A DNA stretch of 34,735 nucleotides from JAHEFU01 sp020440645 (lineage in GTDB: Bacteria; 4484-113; JAFGCY01). The position numbers and the translations under genes were made by a program. Within the stretch, counting starts at the first letter, position 1. Every line of letters starts with the position of its first letter. Of this stretch, positions 14,755 through 23,779 are shown piece by piece. Location of the stretch: the NCBI GenBank assembly GCA_020440645.1, contig JAGRNR010000042.1, forward strand, positions 1 to 34,735. Direction: 5' to 3'. A model generated the notes under the pieces. That model was not told the DNA's origin and ran no database searches. It was given only the letters and a program-made list of their open reading frames with translations.

Positions 14755-17541
14755 TCATGGAAGGTAATTCATGAATCCCAGCGAGGCTGACTCAGACGTC
14801 ATGCACATCAGGGGACTGCCATTCAGGACTGTGAGATCGGGCCATGTTGTCACTTTATCGGGAAGCAACAACAGCGCCGGATCCCACTGCTGGCCGGCGG
14901 GATCCTGGGAGCGCATGTAGCTCAGCTTGTATCCGGGTGCATTGAAGAGGATCGCCGGGTTTCCATGCACCAGCTCGAGGCTGGGAGGCAAATTCGTGGC
15001 AATGATCTCCGCGAGATCCTGAGGCTCGCCCCAGCTGCTGCCGTCTGCAGCCAGGGCGCGGACGTACAGCAGCCTGTCCTCAATGTTGTTAATGTAGACG
15101 ACCGCAGGCATGCCATTGACGATCTGCATGTCCGCCCACGTGCCCGTGTTGGCCGTATCATCAACAGTCAGAAGCGCATCCCAGGCCAAACCGGTGGCAT
15201 CCTGTGCCCTACTGAAGACCAGGTGGTCATTTGTAGTGTCCATGCAGGCGATGGCCGGCCGGCCTTCGACGACCTGCATGGAGGCGTATGCGGCCTGGAT
15301 GCCGTCATCGATAATCTGTGGCGTGCTCCAGCTGGTGCCGGTAGCATCAGAGGCCCTGATGTAGCGCAGCCGCGCGCTGCCGTTGCTGTAGGCAATGGCC
15401 GGATTGCCATCCACAATGATCATGTCATTGCCGGAACCTGCGTTTGCGGAATCAAGCAGCTGAGTGCTGGACCAGGCCGTTCCGTTGGAATCCAGGCTCC
15501 TCATATAGCGCAGTTCGTTGTCAATCAGCACCAGGAAGCAGATGGCCGGGTTTCCGTTAACGATAACCAGCTTGGGGAAAAACGGCGGGTTGGCAACCGT
15601 TGCGATGAGCTGCGGAGAGCCCCAGTTGCTGGCCTGAGGATCCACTGCCCGTACATAGCGAACGGTGTTGTCACTCAGGTCGGAATACGAAATGGCGGGA
15701 TTGCCATTGACAATCGCAATGCTGGGGAACTGGCCAGTTGCCGCGGTGCTGTCGTCCACTATGCGCAGGGGCGACCAGCCGCGCACGACAAGCTGGGCAC
15801 TGTCCAGCGCGAAAGCACCGCTTTCATCGGTGACACGCAGCCCCAGGGAAAAGTAGCCACGCTCCGCCATGGACATCGTGAACTGCGGAATTCCTGCGGT
15901 GGCAGTCTCGAAACTGCCATCCCCGTCAGTATCCCATTCATACAGCACAATGTTCCCGTCCGAACTGCTGGATGCCGCGTTCAAGGTGAACAATTCACCG
16001 GTGGTGACACTGTTGGGGTTGATTTCCAGCACGGCAACCGGGCCCGCTGCTTCTCTGACCAGCACTGGCACTGTGTTGGCATCCCAGGCACCCTGGGAAT
16101 CTTCTACCCGGAATTTCACGCCATAGAGGCCGGGGGTTGTGTAATTCTGAACGGCAGGGCTGAGTGTGTCGGTGTCATCCTCGAAAATACCATCCCCGTC
16201 AAAGTCCCATGCGTAGGAAAGTTCAGAAGACTCATCCTCACTGTCCTCCGCAGTTCCCGTGAAGGTCACGTCCAGCGGGGCCGGTCCGGACTGCGGATCT
16301 GCTACAGCGCTGGCAACTGGACGCGAGTTGCCTGTGATGATCAGCGACAGGCCACCTAGGGCCACGGCCTCGCCGGAGGCATCACGGGCCCGAACACGAG
16401 GACGGATGATGCCGGTGGCGGAAGTGTCAGCAATCTGGCTGCCGCTATTGTCATTCTCAACTTCAAACACTCCGTCGCCGTCCAGGTCCCAGTCATAGCT
16501 GTCCGCTCCGCTGGCAGTCAACTGGATCACATCATTGATCGAACCGCCGGGAGCGCTGCCCGTCAGCAACAGTGCTGGAGCATCACCAGCCAGAGGGCTG
16601 GCATCCATCACCGCAGTCGCTGCGCTTTCATTTCCGGAGAAGTCAACGGCGCTGATCGCAATCCATGTGCGCTCCGACAGGCCGCTGAGCAGGTGCCGGC
16701 TGCTGCCCTCGAGGTAAGCGAGCCGCTGCACACCGGCTGAGTGCACTGAGATGAATGAGCGACTGGCATAGTAGACCGCATAGCCTGCCAGGTCAGCCTC
16801 CAGCACGGGCGACCATTCCAGCTCAATTCCGCCTGCCACCGAGCTGAGAGCCAGCCCGGCAGGTGCTGACGGGGCCTGGGCATCCGCGATCTCATACTGG
16901 TTGACACCGACGCCAACCACATCGACTCTGCTGCCGGTATTTACAAGCACCGTGATGAAGGCATTGCCAAGTGTGGAAGTCAGGTCGCCGCCTGCTTCGG
17001 GCAGGGCTTCAATCCGTACGTGGCTGTCGCTGAACGGCCCATGCCAGTCCCAGCGAGCATGTCCGTAATCGGAGATTCCGACGAAGTACTCGCTGCCGCT
17101 GCCCAGCAGGTTGGCATCGACGCTGACGATGCCGGGCTGCTCATCCTGCAGGCTGACCCGGTACATCGCATAGCTCGTGCCCGAGTCATCCGTGCCGTTC
17201 AGGCGGCTGGCTTCACCGTTGGCAGCCACGTCACCGCTTTCGAGGAAGCGCTGGATACCTGGCGTGAAGTCGGTGTTGCCATTGATGGACGCGGCACTGC
17301 GATCAGCAGGCACAATGAAGCCCTGCGCATCCAGCTGCTCCCAGGGCTGCAGGCCGTCCGCGGGCAGCCCGGAAGGGAACCCCGAACCTTCCCCTCCGGC
17401 AAGCAATGTATCCTGGGAATGCAAGTCCTCAACAGGACCGGACTTTGGATTCCCCAGCCGGTCCTGTTCAACGCTTGACGAACAGGCGGAAACTGCCAGC
17501 AACAGAGCTGCGATGCAGCCCGTAATCAGTATGCGTGCCAT
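14755..17541 (-). CDS. Modular lipoprotein: chassis plus 7-repeat NGxPAI propeller, twin of its neighbour
   Basis: The 928-residue protein has the same order as its neighbour: lipobox (AVSACSSS), conserved ectodomain, FN3-like domain, PKD-like units (YDWDLDGDGVFE, YAWDFDGDGIFE, YEWDTDGDGSFE), then six full and one partial ~50-residue repeats such as VNGNPAISYSDLSDNTVRYV-RAVDP-NWGSP. The first ~480 residues are very close to those of the 11894 gene, while the propeller is clearly divergent. A TTGGCC-17-TAGAAT promoter lies upstream (17569-17597). The spacing of 68 bases to the next gene suggests that read-through is possible. It is predicted to be anchored to a membrane and exposed; ligand unknown. 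Confidence 0.8.
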   Translation of the reverse strand: MARILITGCIAALLLAVSACSSSVEQDRLGNPKSGPVEDLHSQDTLLAGGEGSGFPSGLPADGLQPWEQLDAQGFIVPADRSAASINGNTDFTPGIQRFLESGDVAANGEASRLNGTDDSGTSYAMYRVSLQDEQPGIVSVDANLLGSGSEYFVGISDYGHARWDWHGPFSDSHVRIEALPEAGGDLTSTLGNAFITVLVNTGSRVDVVGVGVNQYEIADAQAPSAPAGLALSSVAGGIELEWSPVLEADLAGYAVYYASRSFISVHSAGVQRLAYLEGSSRHLLSGLSERTWIAISAVDFSGNESAATAVMDASPLAGDAPALLLTGSAPGGSINDVIQLTASGADSYDWDLDGDGVFEVENDNSGSQIADTSATGIIRPRVRARDASGEAVALGGLSLIITGNSRPVASAVADPQSGPAPLDVTFTGTAEDSEDESSELSYAWDFDGDGIFEDDTDTLSPAVQNYTTPGLYGVKFRVEDSQGAWDANTVPVLVREAAGPVAVLEINPNSVTTGELFTLNAASSSSDGNIVLYEWDTDGDGSFETATAGIPQFTMSMAERGYFSLGLRVTDESGAFALDSAQLVVRGWSPLRIVDDSTAATGQFPSIAIVNGNPAISYSDLSDNTVRYVRAVDPQASNWGSPQLIATVANPPFFPKLVIVNGNPAICFLVLIDNELRYMRSLDSNGTAWSSTQLLDSANAGSGNDMIIVDGNPAIAYSNGSARLRYIRASDATGTSWSTPQIIDDGIQAAYASMQVVEGRPAIACMDTTNDHLVFSRAQDATGLAWDALLTVDDTANTGTWADMQIVNGMPAVVYINNIEDRLLYVRALAADGSSWGEPQDLAEIIATNLPPSLELVHGNPAILFNAPGYKLSYMRSQDPAGQQWDPALLLLPDKVTTWPDLTVLNGSPLMCMTSESASLGFMNYLP

Positions 17542-17582
17542 GCTGTGCCTTCCTTTACAGTCAGGCTGATTCTAGCAGAGCC
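17420..17582. repeat. 163-bp identical block, copy 2
   Basis: This is the partner of 14565-14727. In this copy the sequence continues into a spacer and a TTGGCC -35-like box, so this is the copy with the more complete promoter. Confidence 0.85.
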
Positions 17583-17597
17583 TGGCAGCCGGGCCAA
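17569..17597 (-). promoter_or_regulatory. Candidate promoter for the 14755-17541 lipoprotein
   Basis: On the minus strand TTGGCC (17592-17597) and TAGAAT (17569-17574) are 17 bases apart, 28 bases before the start codon. TAGAAT followed by CA also precedes the lipoprotein genes ending at 14686 and 20401 and the gene at 25402, but with weaker -35 partners. Confidence 0.45.
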
Positions 17598-17608
17598 GCC
17601 GGTGCTGA

Positions 17609-20401
17609 TCAGTACTGGATCGCGAAGCGGATGTCACTGTTCGGGTTATCGTAGTAGGCAATTGCCAGGCGGCCGCCCAGGTGGATCACGCAGACTCCAT
17701 CACCGACATCGGGATCCCCGTCCACCAGGAAGGGCTCAGCCCAGCCCGTGCCGAGTGGCCCATCCGCCACCGACAGCATCATCCCGGCTGTCGTGTTGTC
17801 ATGGTGGAAGATATGCGGAATGCCGTTGTGGATCAGCATGTTCGCCGAGTAGCCCGCCAGGCTGGCCGTGGCCACGGGCAGCGGGTCTGCCCAGCTCTGC
17901 CCATCCGCATCATTGGCACGCACGAACATCAGGTCCGCCCCGGTGTTCAGCTGGTAGCCGATTGCCGGAGCTCCCTGCACCACTGCCAAGGTTGTGTAGT
18001 AGCCAGTATTCGAAGTTGTGGTGATGATCACGCGCGTTCCCCAGCTGCTGCCGGCAGCGTCAGTGGCGCGGACGTAGGCCAGGTCCTGCCCATTGAACAG
18101 GTTGTAGCTGATCGCCGGGTTCCCGTTGACGATTGCCATTGAACAGAAGTTGCCGGGAATATCCTGGGTGTCAACGTCAACGGGCGTATCCCAGCTGGAG
18201 GCTGTCGCATCAGCCGCCCGGATGTAGCGCAGCTTTGCGTTGGCGCTGTCCCTGTATGCAAAGGCCGGGTTGCCGGCCACCTGCAGTGCATCCACGTAGA
18301 AGGTGCTGCCGCTGGTGGGGTCGATCGTCGTGGGCGAACCCCAGCTGCCTCCTGTTTCGTCACTGGCATGGATGAACTTCAGCCCGGGAGCGCCCGTGCC
18401 GCTGAAGCCGAGCGCCGGCCGGCCATCCACCATCAGCGCGCTGCGCTTGCCACGTGTATAGCTGTTGATTGACAGCAGGGTGCTGGCCGGCCACTGGCTG
18501 CCCTGCGGGTTGCTTGCCCTGACATACAGCAGGTCGTCAGTATCGTTGTCATAGTAGAACAGCGCCGGGCTGCCATGCACGTCCAGCAGCACGATGTCAT
18601 TCACCGGTTCCACCGGCAGTTCCAGCGCAGTGATGCGCCAGCCCGTTACGGCCACCTCCAGTCCGGCGGTGCCGGTATGGCCGTCTGCATCCGTCACCCT
18701 CACGCCAACCGGATAGCTGCCGGGTTCGCTCCACCACAGGCTGATCAGCGGCTGGCCCTCCAGTGCAGCCTCACCGTTGCCAGCCTCACTGAAGATGCCG
18801 TCGCCATCCAGATCCCATTCGTAATTCGTGATACCGCCACCGGCATCCGTGGATGCCGATGCATCAAAGCTGACCGGCACATTCTTCTCCACGCGCATAC
18901 TGCTGGCTGACAATGCCGCCGTCGGCCAGCCGCCGAGCCCCTCACCGACACTGATCGCCACGCTGTCAACGTCCCAGGCCCCCTCGCTGTCTGTCACACG
19001 GAACTTCGCGTTCCAGGTGCCATCGACGATGTAGTCAGTCGCCGGGGGCTGCAGCAGGTCAGTGTTGTCCTCATAGATGCCGTCGCCATTGAAATCCCAG
19101 GCGAACTCCAGCGCGGACAGGTCATCCTCAAGGTCCTCAGCGGTGCCCGTGAACTGCACGCTGAGCGGGGCCGGGCCACTCTGCGGATCGGCCACGGCGC
19201 TGGCCACCGGGCGGTTGTTGCCGATGATCAGCAGCGAAACCGAGCCGAGCGCGACAGCCTCACCGAGCGCATCCCGTCCGCGGACCGCCGGCCGGATCAC
19301 GCCGGATGCCCCGGTGTAGGCCTGCTGGCTGCCTGACGCATCATCCGTCAGCTCGAACACTCCGTCGCCATCAAGGTCCCAGTCATACAGGTCCGCTCCG
19401 CTGGCAACGAGTCCGGCGGCCTGGTTGAGCTTGCCGCTGACCATGTCCGTCGCCAGCATCAGCTGGCCGGGGCTGCCTGCCAGCGGCAATGCATTCAGCA
19501 CGGCCGTCGGGTCACTTTCGTTGCCACCGAAGTCCAGTGCGCTGACCGCAATGTAGGTCCGCGCGGACAGGCCACTGAGGATATGCCGCGGTGCACCTTC
19601 CAGCTGCCTGACACGCTTGACACCAGCTGCATGCGGATTGCTGAAGGGCTGGCCGGAGTGGTAGACGATGTAGCCCGCGATGTCATTGGCCGGCACCGGG
19701 TTCCAGGCCAACTCAATCCCGCCATTCACCGGAGTCAGGGCAAGGCCACTGGGACTGGAGGGCTTGATTGCGTCCGCCGGGTCGTACTGATTCACACCGA
19801 CGCCGACGATGTCCAGGCTGTTGCCGGCCTCCGCCAGCACCGTGACGAAAGTGTTGCCGAATTCACTCGTGTAGTTTCCGTTGCCATCCGTCAGCACCGG
19901 CAGGCGGATCCGCCCGTCACTGAATGGACCGTTCCATTCCCAGCGCACGCCGCCATAGTTGCTCACGCCGACGTAGTAGCGGCTCTTTGGCCCAAGCAGG
20001 TTGGCATCGATGCTGACGATGCCCGGCTGCTGGTCCTGCAGGCTGATGCGGTAGATCGCGTAGGCGATGTCATTGGTGCTCGTTGCATTGAGGCGCAGTG
20101 CCTCTCCGTTGGGGACAGCGTCTCCGGCGGAGAGGAAGAGTTCCACTCCCGGCGTGAAGATCGTGTTTGCCGTGATCGAGGATGATCCGCGACCGCTGGG
20201 CAGCACATGTCCCTGCCCGTCGAGTGCCTCCCAGGGTTGCACACCGTCTGCCGGCAGGGCCAGCTTGGCGTCTGGTAACTCCTGTTCCACATCAAACCCT
20301 GCGGCACCAGCCAGCTGCACGCCAGCCCTGTCTGCAGTTCCACCGCAGGCAGAAATAAATATGAGCAGCGCCAGTATTGCCAGCGAGCCGGGTAGTCTCA
20401 T
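17609..20401 (-). CDS. Modular lipoprotein: chassis plus 7-repeat NGxPAI propeller
   Basis: This is the 930-residue, most diverged of the three NGxPAI lipoproteins. The signal peptide ends ALLIFISAC. The ectodomain keeps PADGVQPWEALDGQG and RWEWNGPFSDGRIRL. An FN3-like domain (ARTYIAVSALDFGGNES) and PKD-like units (YDWDLDGDGVFE, FAWDFNGDGIYE, YEWDLDGDGIFS) follow. The C-terminus has six full and one partial repeat, for example VNGNPAISYNLFNGQDLAYV-RATDA-SWGT, fitting a seven-bladed propeller. The ATG at 20401 has AGGGG eight bases upstream. It lies upstream of its paralogues on the same strand; no enzymatic motif is seen and the ligand is unknown. Confidence 0.8.
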   Translation of the reverse strand: MRLPGSLAILALLIFISACGGTADRAGVQLAGAAGFDVEQELPDAKLALPADGVQPWEALDGQGHVLPSGRGSSSITANTIFTPGVELFLSAGDAVPNGEALRLNATSTNDIAYAIYRISLQDQQPGIVSIDANLLGPKSRYYVGVSNYGGVRWEWNGPFSDGRIRLPVLTDGNGNYTSEFGNTFVTVLAEAGNSLDIVGVGVNQYDPADAIKPSSPSGLALTPVNGGIELAWNPVPANDIAGYIVYHSGQPFSNPHAAGVKRVRQLEGAPRHILSGLSARTYIAVSALDFGGNESDPTAVLNALPLAGSPGQLMLATDMVSGKLNQAAGLVASGADLYDWDLDGDGVFELTDDASGSQQAYTGASGVIRPAVRGRDALGEAVALGSVSLLIIGNNRPVASAVADPQSGPAPLSVQFTGTAEDLEDDLSALEFAWDFNGDGIYEDNTDLLQPPATDYIVDGTWNAKFRVTDSEGAWDVDSVAISVGEGLGGWPTAALSASSMRVEKNVPVSFDASASTDAGGGITNYEWDLDGDGIFSEAGNGEAALEGQPLISLWWSEPGSYPVGVRVTDADGHTGTAGLEVAVTGWRITALELPVEPVNDIVLLDVHGSPALFYYDNDTDDLLYVRASNPQGSQWPASTLLSINSYTRGKRSALMVDGRPALGFSGTGAPGLKFIHASDETGGSWGSPTTIDPTSGSTFYVDALQVAGNPAFAYRDSANAKLRYIRAADATASSWDTPVDVDTQDIPGNFCSMAIVNGNPAISYNLFNGQDLAYVRATDAAGSSWGTRVIITTTSNTGYYTTLAVVQGAPAIGYQLNTGADLMFVRANDADGQSWADPLPVATASLAGYSANMLIHNGIPHIFHHDNTTAGMMLSVADGPLGTGWAEPFLVDGDPDVGDGVCVIHLGGRLAIAYYDNPNSDIRFAIQY

Positions 20402-20470
20402 GGAAGTACCCCTGTAAGTATTGCTGGCACTGATTCTATCAGGATTTAACCCTGTGGGGCAGGGACACTT

Positions 20471-20785
20471 TCAGGCGGTGACCCGGAATGTCACCCAGAT
20501 CTCGCTGATCTTGCCGTCGCGCATGCGGATGAATTCCCCGACCTTGATGTCACCCACGCCGTAGGCCACGTATGCGGTATTGCCACCGTAGGCCTCCTGC
20601 ACGGGCTCAAAGCTGTTGAATCCGGCGGCGTATTCCCAGCAGCAGTCCAGGAAGGCATCCGCCCCGTCGAAGTCATGCATCGGGCTGCGGAACACAAGGT
20701 CATCCGCCAGCCGCGCGCGGGCCCCGGCCCGGTCATTGCCGACCCAGCAGCCATAGTATTCGCTGATCAACTGCCTGATTTCCAA
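20471..20785 (-). CDS. SnoaL/NTF2-like small protein
   Basis: This 104-residue cytoplasmic protein has the NTF2-like fold pattern: an N-terminal helix with a tryptophan (ISEYYGCWVGNDRAGARARL), a FRSPMHDFDGADAFLDCCW segment and a C-terminal strand pair around FIRMRDGKISEIWVTFRV. SnoaL-like proteins are often small cyclases, isomerases or ligand carriers; no specific activity can be assigned. The TTG at 20785 is chosen because GGGAGGA lies six bases upstream. It is divergent from the MscS gene. Confidence 0.75.
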   Translation of the reverse strand: MEIRQLISEYYGCWVGNDRAGARARLADDLVFRSPMHDFDGADAFLDCCWEYAAGFNSFEPVQEAYGGNTAYVAYGVGDIKVGEFIRMRDGKISEIWVTFRVTA

Positions 20786-20838
20786 TGTTGTCCTCCCGGC
20801 TGCCCGGCGGGCCAGCGCATCGACTAGGATAGGTGAGG

Positions 20839-21846
20839 ATGCTCCTGCAGCAAAACAGCGGTTCGGAAGATGGCGGCTTCGCCAGCCATGTGCTCGACCA
20901 CAATCCGCTGGTCAACTACGTCTCGGAGCTTGTCGGCGTATCGCTCGCCACCTCCGAGAAGCTGATCCTTTCCCTGGTCCTCTTGGCGGTCGTGCCACTG
21001 ATCAACACGATCATCCTGCGGCTGATCCGCAGCGGGGCGAAGGACAGCACGACGGTCTACCGCGCGCGTGTGGCGCTGCGCTACTTCTCCGGCTTCGCCG
21101 TCTGCATCCTGCTGGTGGCGATCTGGTTCGGCAGCCTGGCCGACCTCGGCACCTACATCTCAATCGTCTCCGCTGGACTCGTGATCGCACTGCAGGACAG
21201 TGTTGCCAACATGGCGGGCTTCGTGTTCATCATGTGGCGCCGGCCGTTCAGTGTGCAGGACCGCATCGAGATCAGCGGGCTGCGCGGCGACGTGATTGAC
21301 ATCCGCCTGTTCCAGTTCACCGTGGTGGAGGTCGGCAACTGGGTGGATGCGGACCAGAGCACCGGGCGCATCGTGCACATCCCAAACCGCCGCGTGTTCA
21401 GCGACCCACTGGCCAACTACACCGCCGGCTTCGAGTACATCTGGAATGAGCTGCCGGTGGTTGTCACCTTTGAAAGCAACTGGCGCAAGGCCAAGGGCCT
21501 GCTGACGGACATCGCAAAGCTGCACTGCGAGCAGTTCACGCCCGAGGCCGAGAAGCAGATCCGCACCACAGCCCAGCGATACATGATCATCGCCGGCAAG
21601 CTGACGCCGATCGTCTATACGCGTGTCGTTGACATCGGGGTCGAGCTGACCCTGCGCTACCTGACGCACGCCCGCAGCCGGCGCGGCACCTCCCAGCTGC
21701 TGTGGGAGGCGATCCTCGATGAGTTCGCGCAGCACCCGGACATTGACTACGCCTACGCGACCACACGCTTCTATGACAACCGCACCGAGGGCAAGCCCGG
21801 CGCGGGGGGCACTGCCAGGGAACAGGGAGCAGGGAACGGGGATTAG
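20839..21846 (+). CDS. MscS-family mechanosensitive ion channel
   Basis: This inner-membrane small-conductance channel opens under membrane tension to release solutes in hypo-osmotic shock. It has about three N-terminal membrane spans (LILSLVLLAVVPLINTIILR, YFSGFAVCILLVAIWFG, YISIVSAGLVIALQDSVANM). The pore-lining helix continues into MAGFVFIMWRRPFSVQDRIEI, the beta domain has GRIVHIPNRRVF, and a cytoplasmic C-terminal domain follows. ATG 20839 is favoured because AGGATAGG lies just upstream; GTG 20833 would add two residues. The last ~12 residues are encoded by a heptamer repeat (21819 on), so the tail is probably non-native. Length ~335 residues, slightly above E. coli MscS (286). Confidence 0.85.
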   Translation: MLLQQNSGSEDGGFASHVLDHNPLVNYVSELVGVSLATSEKLILSLVLLAVVPLINTIILRLIRSGAKDSTTVYRARVALRYFSGFAVCILLVAIWFGSLADLGTYISIVSAGLVIALQDSVANMAGFVFIMWRRPFSVQDRIEISGLRGDVIDIRLFQFTVVEVGNWVDADQSTGRIVHIPNRRVFSDPLANYTAGFEYIWNELPVVVTFESNWRKAKGLLTDIAKLHCEQFTPEAEKQIRTTAQRYMIIAGKLTPIVYTRVVDIGVELTLRYLTHARSRRGTSQLLWEAILDEFAQHPDIDYAYATTRFYDNRTEGKPGAGGTAREQGAGNGD

Positions 21847-21910
21847 GCGAGTTTGGAGTGAGGAGGTTGGTGGGGAAGCAATGAGTAAGGAGCAATGAGT
21901 GCTGAGCCAA
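21819..21910. repeat. Heptamer-period repeat spanning the mscS stop codon
   Basis: Units gggaaca, gggagca, gggaacg and gggatta run through the end of the MscS gene. After a gap come gcaatga, gtaagga, gcaatga and gtgctga. The period is 7 nt throughout. The sequence family matches those near 640 and 34602. Confidence 0.6.
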
Positions 21911-22042
21911 TGCTTCTCTGTTGCCAGCTTACGGACCTGCAATGCCCATATCGCTGATGGTGTTATCTGTTTGGCGGATCCAGCCCCATTCAGTCCCCGT
22001 CATAAAAGCAACAAACCCGTGAACAAGCGATACTTATGGCAA

Positions 22043-22068
22043 CGCTCATTGCTCATTGCTCATTGCTC
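22043..22068. repeat. Heptamer repeat at the NUDIX stop codon
   Basis: On the minus strand the TGA stop of the NUDIX gene runs directly into perfect GAGCAAT heptamers (three tandem units). On the plus strand this reads ctcattg repeated. It is one of six such loci in the window. Confidence 0.65.
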
Positions 22069-22546
22069 AGCCAAGATCATTCGCCACGATCACTTCCACG
22101 CCGTCCGGAATGTTGAGCAGGCGCTGCTTGAGCATGTCCGGGTTGAACGGGGCCGTTGCCAGTTCACTGAGCGGCAGCCAGAAGAAGATCAGCCGCTCGC
22201 CGGCCTCGTCGCCATCGAAGTGGCCGTCGTTGGCATGCAGCGGGTCGTCGTCAGCCAGCTTCATCAGGTAGTAGAAGCAGATCTCATGCACCTGCTTGCC
22301 TTCCTCGTAGCCGAACAGGTTCTCCATCACCCACAGCGTACGCTCCACCGTGACAACCGCGCCGAGCTCCTCGGACATCTCACGCACGAGGGCATCGCTG
22401 CTGAATTCAAGGGGCTGGATCCGGCCCCCCGGCAGGCTCCAGTTCGCTTCCTTTTCATTGCGGTGCACCAGCAGGCGGCCGCGCGAAATTGCCACTCCGG
22501 CGACGCGGAAGTTGAAATGGACGCTGGAGTTCTCCCAGTCCTTCAC
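22067..22546 (-). CDS. NUDIX hydrolase
   Basis: The 159-residue protein carries a perfect Nudix box at residues 41-63 (G-x5-E-x7-REMSEELGA), which binds Mg2+ and hydrolyses nucleoside diphosphates linked to another moiety. Substrate cannot be predicted; the preceding VHRNEKEANWSLPGGR is typical of MutT/ADP-sugar type enzymes. The GTG start at 22546 lies four bases after the stop of the upstream CAP-domain gene, so translational coupling is likely. The stop codon overlaps the start of a heptamer repeat. Confidence 0.9.
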   Translation of the reverse strand: MKDWENSSVHFNFRVAGVAISRGRLLVHRNEKEANWSLPGGRIQPLEFSSDALVREMSEELGAVVTVERTLWVMENLFGYEEGKQVHEICFYYLMKLADDDPLHANDGHFDGDEAGERLIFFWLPLSELATAPFNPDMLKQRLLNIPDGVEVIVANDLG

Positions 22547-22550
22547 GGCT

Positions 22551-23459
22551 CTACTTTAGCACTTCGATTGCCACGCAGGCCGCCTTCACCTCGCCGCCGG
22601 TGCGCGTGTCATGCAGCATCAGGATCACGTAGTAGCTGCCGGGCTTGCCCTTGTAGTCCAGCAGCAGCCGCGCGTCAATCCGGCCATCATCCTTGAGCCC
22701 GACATCGTAATAGGTGTCCACATTGAAGCGCCGTTCCGTGTGCGGCGTGTAGACGGCGAACATCGTGTCGCCCTCGCTGTAGGTGCCGGTATTGTTCAGC
22801 CAGCGCTGTTCGCGCAGTTCCGGCAGTGGCTCATGCCGAAGCAGGATGTAGTTCAGCGCGTAGCGCTTGGGGTCGAATTGCCCGCTGAAGCTGACCACAT
22901 CCCCGACCCGGGCCTTGAGCGGGCAGGCGTAATTGCCACCGGCCCGGCAGATGAATTCCTGTACGAGGTAAACGCGACTGCCGTTGACGGCCATCCCCAG
23001 CCCGACATCCGTGTAGCCCGGATTGAGCATCGTGGCCCGATGCCCGCTGGATGCCTCCAGTGAATCCATTGCCTCATCGATGACGCGCTGCCAGCCGCCA
23101 GCCTGGTACTCGGCGAAGAAGATGTTCTCCCCGAGGCCGTGCATCCCGCCCAGTTCGTTGTAGCGGCGGGTCGGCTTGTGGCCCTGCATGTCCCAGTGCG
23201 AGAAGTAGCCGGCCTCGGCCATGTCACGGGCATGCTGCAGGGCCAGCTCGCTGGCCAGCGGCTCCAGCCTGACACTGGGCAGGCCATTGTCCGAGCGCAG
23301 CTCATTCACGAGTTCGAGGCAGTATTCACGCGCCTCTTCGTAGTGGTCGAGCAGGGATGCGGCCCCGTCCTGGGCATGCGCCGGACGGCAGCAGATGAAT
23401 GCAATGAGGATGAGCAGGATGCCGGGAAGCTTCACAGGGCAGTCTAGCATGGCTGCCAT
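22551..23459 (-). CDS. Secreted CAP (SCP/PR1-like) domain protein
   Basis: The 302-residue protein starts with a signal peptide (LPGILLILIAFICCRPAHA, cleavage after AHA). The CAP domain at about residues 40-175 includes LALQHARDMAEAGYFSHWDM, GENIFFAEY and SSGHRATMLNPGYTDVGLG, with the His and Glu residues of the CAP cavity. Bacterial CAP proteins are extracellular and mostly of unknown function. A C-terminal ~115-residue domain (from about GDVVSFSGQFDP) is beta-rich and unrecognised. ATG 23450 is an alternative start three codons on; neither has a strong ribosome binding site. It sits in a run secG - CAP - NUDIX on the minus strand. Confidence 0.85.
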   Translation of the reverse strand: MAAMLDCPVKLPGILLILIAFICCRPAHAQDGAASLLDHYEEAREYCLELVNELRSDNGLPSVRLEPLASELALQHARDMAEAGYFSHWDMQGHKPTRRYNELGGMHGLGENIFFAEYQAGGWQRVIDEAMDSLEASSGHRATMLNPGYTDVGLGMAVNGSRVYLVQEFICRAGGNYACPLKARVGDVVSFSGQFDPKRYALNYILLRHEPLPELREQRWLNNTGTYSEGDTMFAVYTPHTERRFNVDTYYDVGLKDDGRIDARLLLDYKGKPGSYYVILMLHDTRTGGEVKAACVAIEVLK

Positions 23460-23489
23460 GGCCAGATCAGTGGCTTGCCGTTATTCGGC

Positions 23490-23726
23490 CTAGCCCCAGG
23501 TGTTCTGGGCAAACACCATATAAATGATGGCCAGTCCGATGAAGGCGTAACCGGAGTAGGACAGCAGCTTCTTCTTCTGCTCCTCGACGCCGGTGGCGCC
23601 GCGGTAGCTGTCGGTCTGGCCGGTGATGGCCGCGCCGAGACCCTCGCTCTTCGTGTTCTGCGTGAGCGTGACATAGGCCATCACGGCCCCGATGATCCAG
23701 ATCAATACGCTGATAGCTGCAAGCAT
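23490..23726 (-). CDS. secG: Preprotein translocase subunit SecG
   Basis: The 78-residue inner-membrane protein has two hydrophobic spans (MLAAISVLIWIIGAVMAYVT and LLSYSGYAFIGLAIIYMVFA) separated by a Gly-rich loop with SEGLGAAITG, the SecG arrangement. SecG assists SecYE/SecA in protein export. Length is within the bacterial range (70-110). The ATG at 23726 has GGGG about eight bases upstream. It lies 53 bases after a small membrane-protein gene on the same strand and 30 bases before the CAP gene. Confidence 0.85.
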   Translation of the reverse strand: MLAAISVLIWIIGAVMAYVTLTQNTKSEGLGAAITGQTDSYRGATGVEEQKKKLLSYSGYAFIGLAIIYMVFAQNTWG

Positions 23727-23779
23727 TATGGTTACCCCGAACCCGGGATTATATCACAACAGTTCCGGGCCTGCCCGGC

